From contig JAOTZF010000080.1 of the NCBI GenBank assembly GCA_029861485.1, positions 1 through 7,807 on the forward strand: a stretch of DNA of 7,807 bases, read 5' to 3'. Below the pieces are notes generated by a model. The model was not told where the DNA came from. It ran no database searches and saw only the letters and a list, made by a program, of their open reading frames with translations. A program made the position numbers and the translations under genes. The stretch comes from Thermoleophilia bacterium. GTDB lineage: Bacteria; Actinomycetota; Thermoleophilia; Miltoncostaeales; Miltoncostaeaceae. Positions 5,943-7,807 of this stretch are shown here, in pieces (position 1 is the first letter of the stretch; every line of letters begins with the position of its first letter).

Positions 5943-7198
5943 TTCTTGCCGCGCTTCTCGGAGATGCGGTGCGCCATGCGGCTCTGGAGACTGAAGAGCT
6001 CGATGAATCCGGGTGCAGCGTTCTGGCTGAACGAGGCGTCTGCGTTGAAGGTCGCCAAGCTCCGGTCATAGAGCGCATACGGCGACCGGCGCTGGGTCAC
6101 CACCGCCGACCCCTTGTAGAGCCGAAGAACAATCTCACCTTCGACTTTAGCGTTAGATCGCTCCATGAAGGCATTGAGATCGTCGATCAGCGGCTCGTAC
6201 CAGAGGCCCTCGTAGACGAGCTGCGCCCAAAGGGCATCGAGCTGAGGTTTCAAACCGTTCTCGCGGCCGGTCATCACCAGCTTCTCCAGCTCTCGGTGCG
6301 CCGTGAGGATCACCTCGGCCGCCGGAACCTCGTAGATGTCCCGTACCTTCAGGCCCACCACCCGGTCCTCGATGTGGTCGACGATACCAACTCCATGTGT
6401 GGCGGCGACCTCTGCCACTCGCTGGATCAACTCGACCAGCTGCGCCTGCTCGCCGTCGATACTCACCGGCAGGCCGTCCCGGAAGCCGATGGTGATCGAG
6501 GTCTCCTGGTCGGGCGCCCGTCGTGGCGGGGTGACCAGCTCGAAGACGTCTTCAGGTGGCGCCTGGTCGAGGTCCTCGATCACGCCCCCCTCGCTGGAGC
6601 GCCCCCAGAGGTTGTCGTCGATCGAGTACGGCCGCTCTACGGACGAGCTGACGGGAATGCCGTGCTCCTCGGCATAGGCGATCTCCTCATCACGCCCCAT
6701 CCCCCACTCGCGTACCGGGGCAATGATCTTGAGCTCTGGAGCGAGGGTCGCCACGGTCGCATCGATGCGCACCTGGTCGTTGCCCTTCCCCGTCGCTCCG
6801 TGAGCCACGGTGTCAGCGCCGTGCTCGCGGGCGACGTCGCAGGCAATCTTGGCGATCAGCGGGCGACCGAGCGTCGTGAAGAGCGGATACCCGCCCTGGT
6901 AGCGAGCGTTGGCGCGAATCGCCGGGGCGATGTAGTCGCGGGCAAACTCCTCCTTGGCATCGACCACCAGGCTCTCGATCGCCCCGAGGTCGATGGCCTT
7001 CTGGCGCACCGCGTCGAAGTCATCTGCAGGCTGTCCCAGGTCGATGCAGAGGGCGATGACCTCGGCGTCGTACTGGTCCTGGATCCACTTGAGCATGACC
7101 GAGGTATCGAGGCCGCCGGAATACAGCAGCACGACCCGATGCACGTCGTGCGGCCGGGCCAGGTAGCTGGCGTTTTCGGCGGGCGTGAAATCGGCCAC
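5939..7198 (-). CDS. argG: Argininosuccinate synthase (419 aa)
   Basis: The enzyme condenses citrulline and aspartate, with ATP cleaved to AMP and PPi, to give argininosuccinate in cytosolic arginine biosynthesis. The N-type ATP pyrophosphatase loop YSGGLDTS is at 26-33. GRPLIAK (111-117), AHGATGKGNDQVR (132-144) and YSIDDNLWGRSSEGG (191-205) are the expected nucleotide and substrate-binding signatures. The segment IEDRVVGLKVRDIYEVPAA (276-294) replaces the commoner GMKSRG-x-YETPG form, pointing to a less common ArgG subgroup also known from archaea and some bacteria (recalled, not searched). The length is in the normal range, with about 20 residues before the first core strand. The GTG at 7196-7198 was chosen because AGGAG precedes it by four bases; an in-frame start at 7234 has no such site and would add an Arg/Ser-rich leader. 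No argH or other arginine gene is in the window. It heads a three-gene operon. Confidence 0.95.
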   Translation of the reverse strand: MADFTPAENASYLARPHDVHRVVLLYSGGLDTSVMLKWIQDQYDAEVIALCIDLGQPADDFDAVRQKAIDLGAIESLVVDAKEEFARDYIAPAIRANARYQGGYPLFTTLGRPLIAKIACDVAREHGADTVAHGATGKGNDQVRIDATVATLAPELKIIAPVREWGMGRDEEIAYAEEHGIPVSSSVERPYSIDDNLWGRSSEGGVIEDLDQAPPEDVFELVTPPRRAPDQETSITIGFRDGLPVSIDGEQAQLVELIQRVAEVAATHGVGIVDHIEDRVVGLKVRDIYEVPAAEVILTAHRELEKLVMTGRENGLKPQLDALWAQLVYEGLWYEPLIDDLNAFMERSNAKVEGEIVLRLYKGSAVVTQRRSPYALYDRSLATFNADASFSQNAAPGFIELFSLQSRMAHRISEKRGKK

Positions 7199-7343
7199 GG
7201 GGCTCCTATTGGAACGGGGAGAGTGTCGGCGCACACGATATCTGTCGGATGCCTCAGCCTTGGCACTCCGGATTCCCGCTCAGAGCCATGAACCCACCAA
7301 AGGTTTAGGGGGTCCTCGCACACAGGCGTCGTACTCTCTGCCC
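7199..7343. promoter_or_regulatory. Divergent promoter region of argG and the anti-sigma-type kinase
   Basis: These 145 bases separate argG (leftward) from the kinase gene (rightward). For argG, the AGGAG site precedes the GTG, and TATCGT (minus strand, 7235-7240) is a possible -10 element without a clear -35. No ARG-box-like palindrome or T-box signature was recognised. The plus-strand side has GGTTTAGGGG at 7302-7311 and the TACTCT element described separately. Confidence 0.45.
7332..7337 (+). promoter_or_regulatory. Candidate -10 element for a leaderless kinase transcript
   Basis: TACTCT fits TAnnnT and ends six bases before the ATG at 7344, the spacing at which transcription would start at or next to the ATG. 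There is no SD sequence upstream, consistent with leaderless translation as is common in actinobacteria. A matching -35 hexamer is not apparent. Confidence 0.5.
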
Positions 7344-7754
7344 ATGGGCGTGTCCGTCGCTCACGCGATCAGCATTCCGGCGCACGTCGACGCGATGGCT
7401 CGAGTGCGGGCGCAGCTGGCTGCCCTGCTGCGGGAGCAGAGCTGGCCCGGCGAGACGAGCCAGCGCATCGTGCTTGCCGGATGCGAGGCCATCACGAACG
7501 CCATCGAGCACGGCTCCGAGAACGACGACCTCGTGAAGATCGATATCGAGGTCAACGGCACCCTCGCGCGCCTTAAGGTGGCAGATTCGGGACGCCAGGG
7601 CTCGTCGCTGCCCTCGCTGGATGTCGAGCCGCCGCCCCCGAGCGCAACTCGGGGCCGAGGCCTGCTGATCATGCTGCACATGAGTGACCGCGCGGAGATC
7701 CGGCCGACGGGGCGCGGCACCGAGGTCGTGCTGGAGTTCGACCGGCGGGCTTAG
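7344..7754 (+). CDS. Anti-sigma regulatory factor, RsbW/SpoIIAB-type Ser/Thr kinase (136 aa)
   Basis: This is a small single-domain GHKL ATPase. The N-box is E48-A-I-T-N52-A-I-E-H56, with the Mg2+-binding Asn and nearby His in the right spacing; the G1 box is D81-S-G83; the G2 box is RGRGLL (103-108) preceded by a Pro-rich lid (97-100). Length and arrangement match the HATPase_c_2 anti-sigma kinases, which hold a sigma factor inactive and phosphorylate a STAS-domain antagonist on Ser/Thr. Neither the sigma factor nor a STAS protein is encoded in the window, so the target is unknown and a different regulatory use is possible. The ATG at 7344 was chosen from the start of the conserved domain and the TACTCT element six bases before it; upstream in-frame starts near 7185 would overlap argG and lack homology. 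The TAG at 7752-7754 overlaps the stop codon of a convergent gene. Confidence 0.9.
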   Translation: MGVSVAHAISIPAHVDAMARVRAQLAALLREQSWPGETSQRIVLAGCEAITNAIEHGSENDDLVKIDIEVNGTLARLKVADSGRQGSSLPSLDVEPPPPSATRGRGLLIMLHMSDRAEIRPTGRGTEVVLEFDRRA

Positions 7755-7807
7755 CGCCCCTCGTCCAGCCGGAAGAGCCAGTAGAGCCCCTCGACGAAGA
7801 CGGGGAT
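7751..7807 (-). CDS. C-terminal end of an unidentified convergent gene (partial)
   Basis: Only the last 18 codons and the TAA (7751-7753) lie in the window; the gene enters from the right edge. The readable end is PVFVEGLYWLFRLDEGR. Every one of these codons ends in G or C, which matches the coding bias of the region and supports a real reading frame. The aromatic-rich segment is too short to assign a family. Its stop overlaps the stop of the kinase gene by two bases on the opposite strand, a tightly packed tail-to-tail arrangement. Confidence 0.6.
   Translation of the reverse strand: MPVFVEGLYWLFRLDEGR

Noticed and set aside
7199..7234. Longer argG starting at 7234
   Set aside because: The GTG at 7198 has AGGAG four bases upstream; the extension is Arg/Ser-rich and unlike ArgG N-termini.
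5834..7291. Long open frame on the plus strand opposite argG
   Set aside because: Antisense shadow of a clearly functional argG, with no recognisable domain.
7185..7343. Longer start for the anti-sigma-type kinase
   Set aside because: The extension overlaps argG, has no family similarity, and contains the likely promoter.
7199..7343. SigB-type promoter (GTTTA plus GGGTA-like) before the kinase gene
   Set aside because: GTTTA at 7303-7307 and the nearest -10-like TCGTAC are 21 bases apart, too far for that promoter class.

Overview
The window is a GC-rich bacterial chromosomal segment. Third codon positions are strongly G/C, GTG starts are common, several genes have no Shine-Dalgarno (SD) sequence, and the one strong terminator hairpin has no U-tract. 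Together with the gene content (a HtaA-like repeat secreted protein, an actinobacterial-style nicotinate phosphoribosyltransferase, and an RsbW-type kinase) this suggests an actinobacterium, possibly a deep lineage such as Thermoleophilia. That placement is inference, because there is no rRNA or marker phylogeny here. No mobile element, tRNA, rRNA or CRISPR array was seen, and the segment looks like ordinary, densely packed chromosome.

Layout. (1) 48-734 (-): an uncharacterised 228-aa helical protein built from three copies of a ~70-76-residue repeat. It is divergent, across a 134-bp promoter region, from (2) 869-2074 (+): a secreted 401-aa protein with a signal peptide and two tandem HtaA-like domains, closed by a 17-bp hairpin terminator at 2081-2120. 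(3) 2332-3624 (+), nicotinate phosphoribosyltransferase, and 3670-4266 (+), nicotinamidase, form a two-gene NAD salvage cluster. (4) A leftward operon of three genes on the minus strand, argG (5939-7198), then 4989-5942, then 4366-4992, is chained by two identical 4-base GTGA stop/start overlaps. The two downstream genes encode paralogous beta-propeller-like proteins, the second about 110 residues shorter. (5) 7344-7754 (+): a small anti-sigma-factor-type HATPase with an apparently leaderless promoter. Its stop codon overlaps the stop of a convergent gene that enters from the right edge (7751-7807, -).

How the genes work together. Nicotinamidase makes nicotinate from nicotinamide, and nicotinate phosphoribosyltransferase makes nicotinate mononucleotide from it, so these two genes form one metabolic step pair (Preiss-Handler salvage). 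ArgG performs the citrulline-to-argininosuccinate step of arginine synthesis; why two propeller-like proteins are translationally coupled to it is not known. The kinase at 7344 probably belongs to a partner-switching sigma-factor regulatory system whose other members are not in the window.

The most unusual items are the argG/propeller-pair operon and the triple-repeat helical protein. Neither is a recognisable defence, mobile or biosynthetic system, and I do not claim an undescribed system from this sequence alone.
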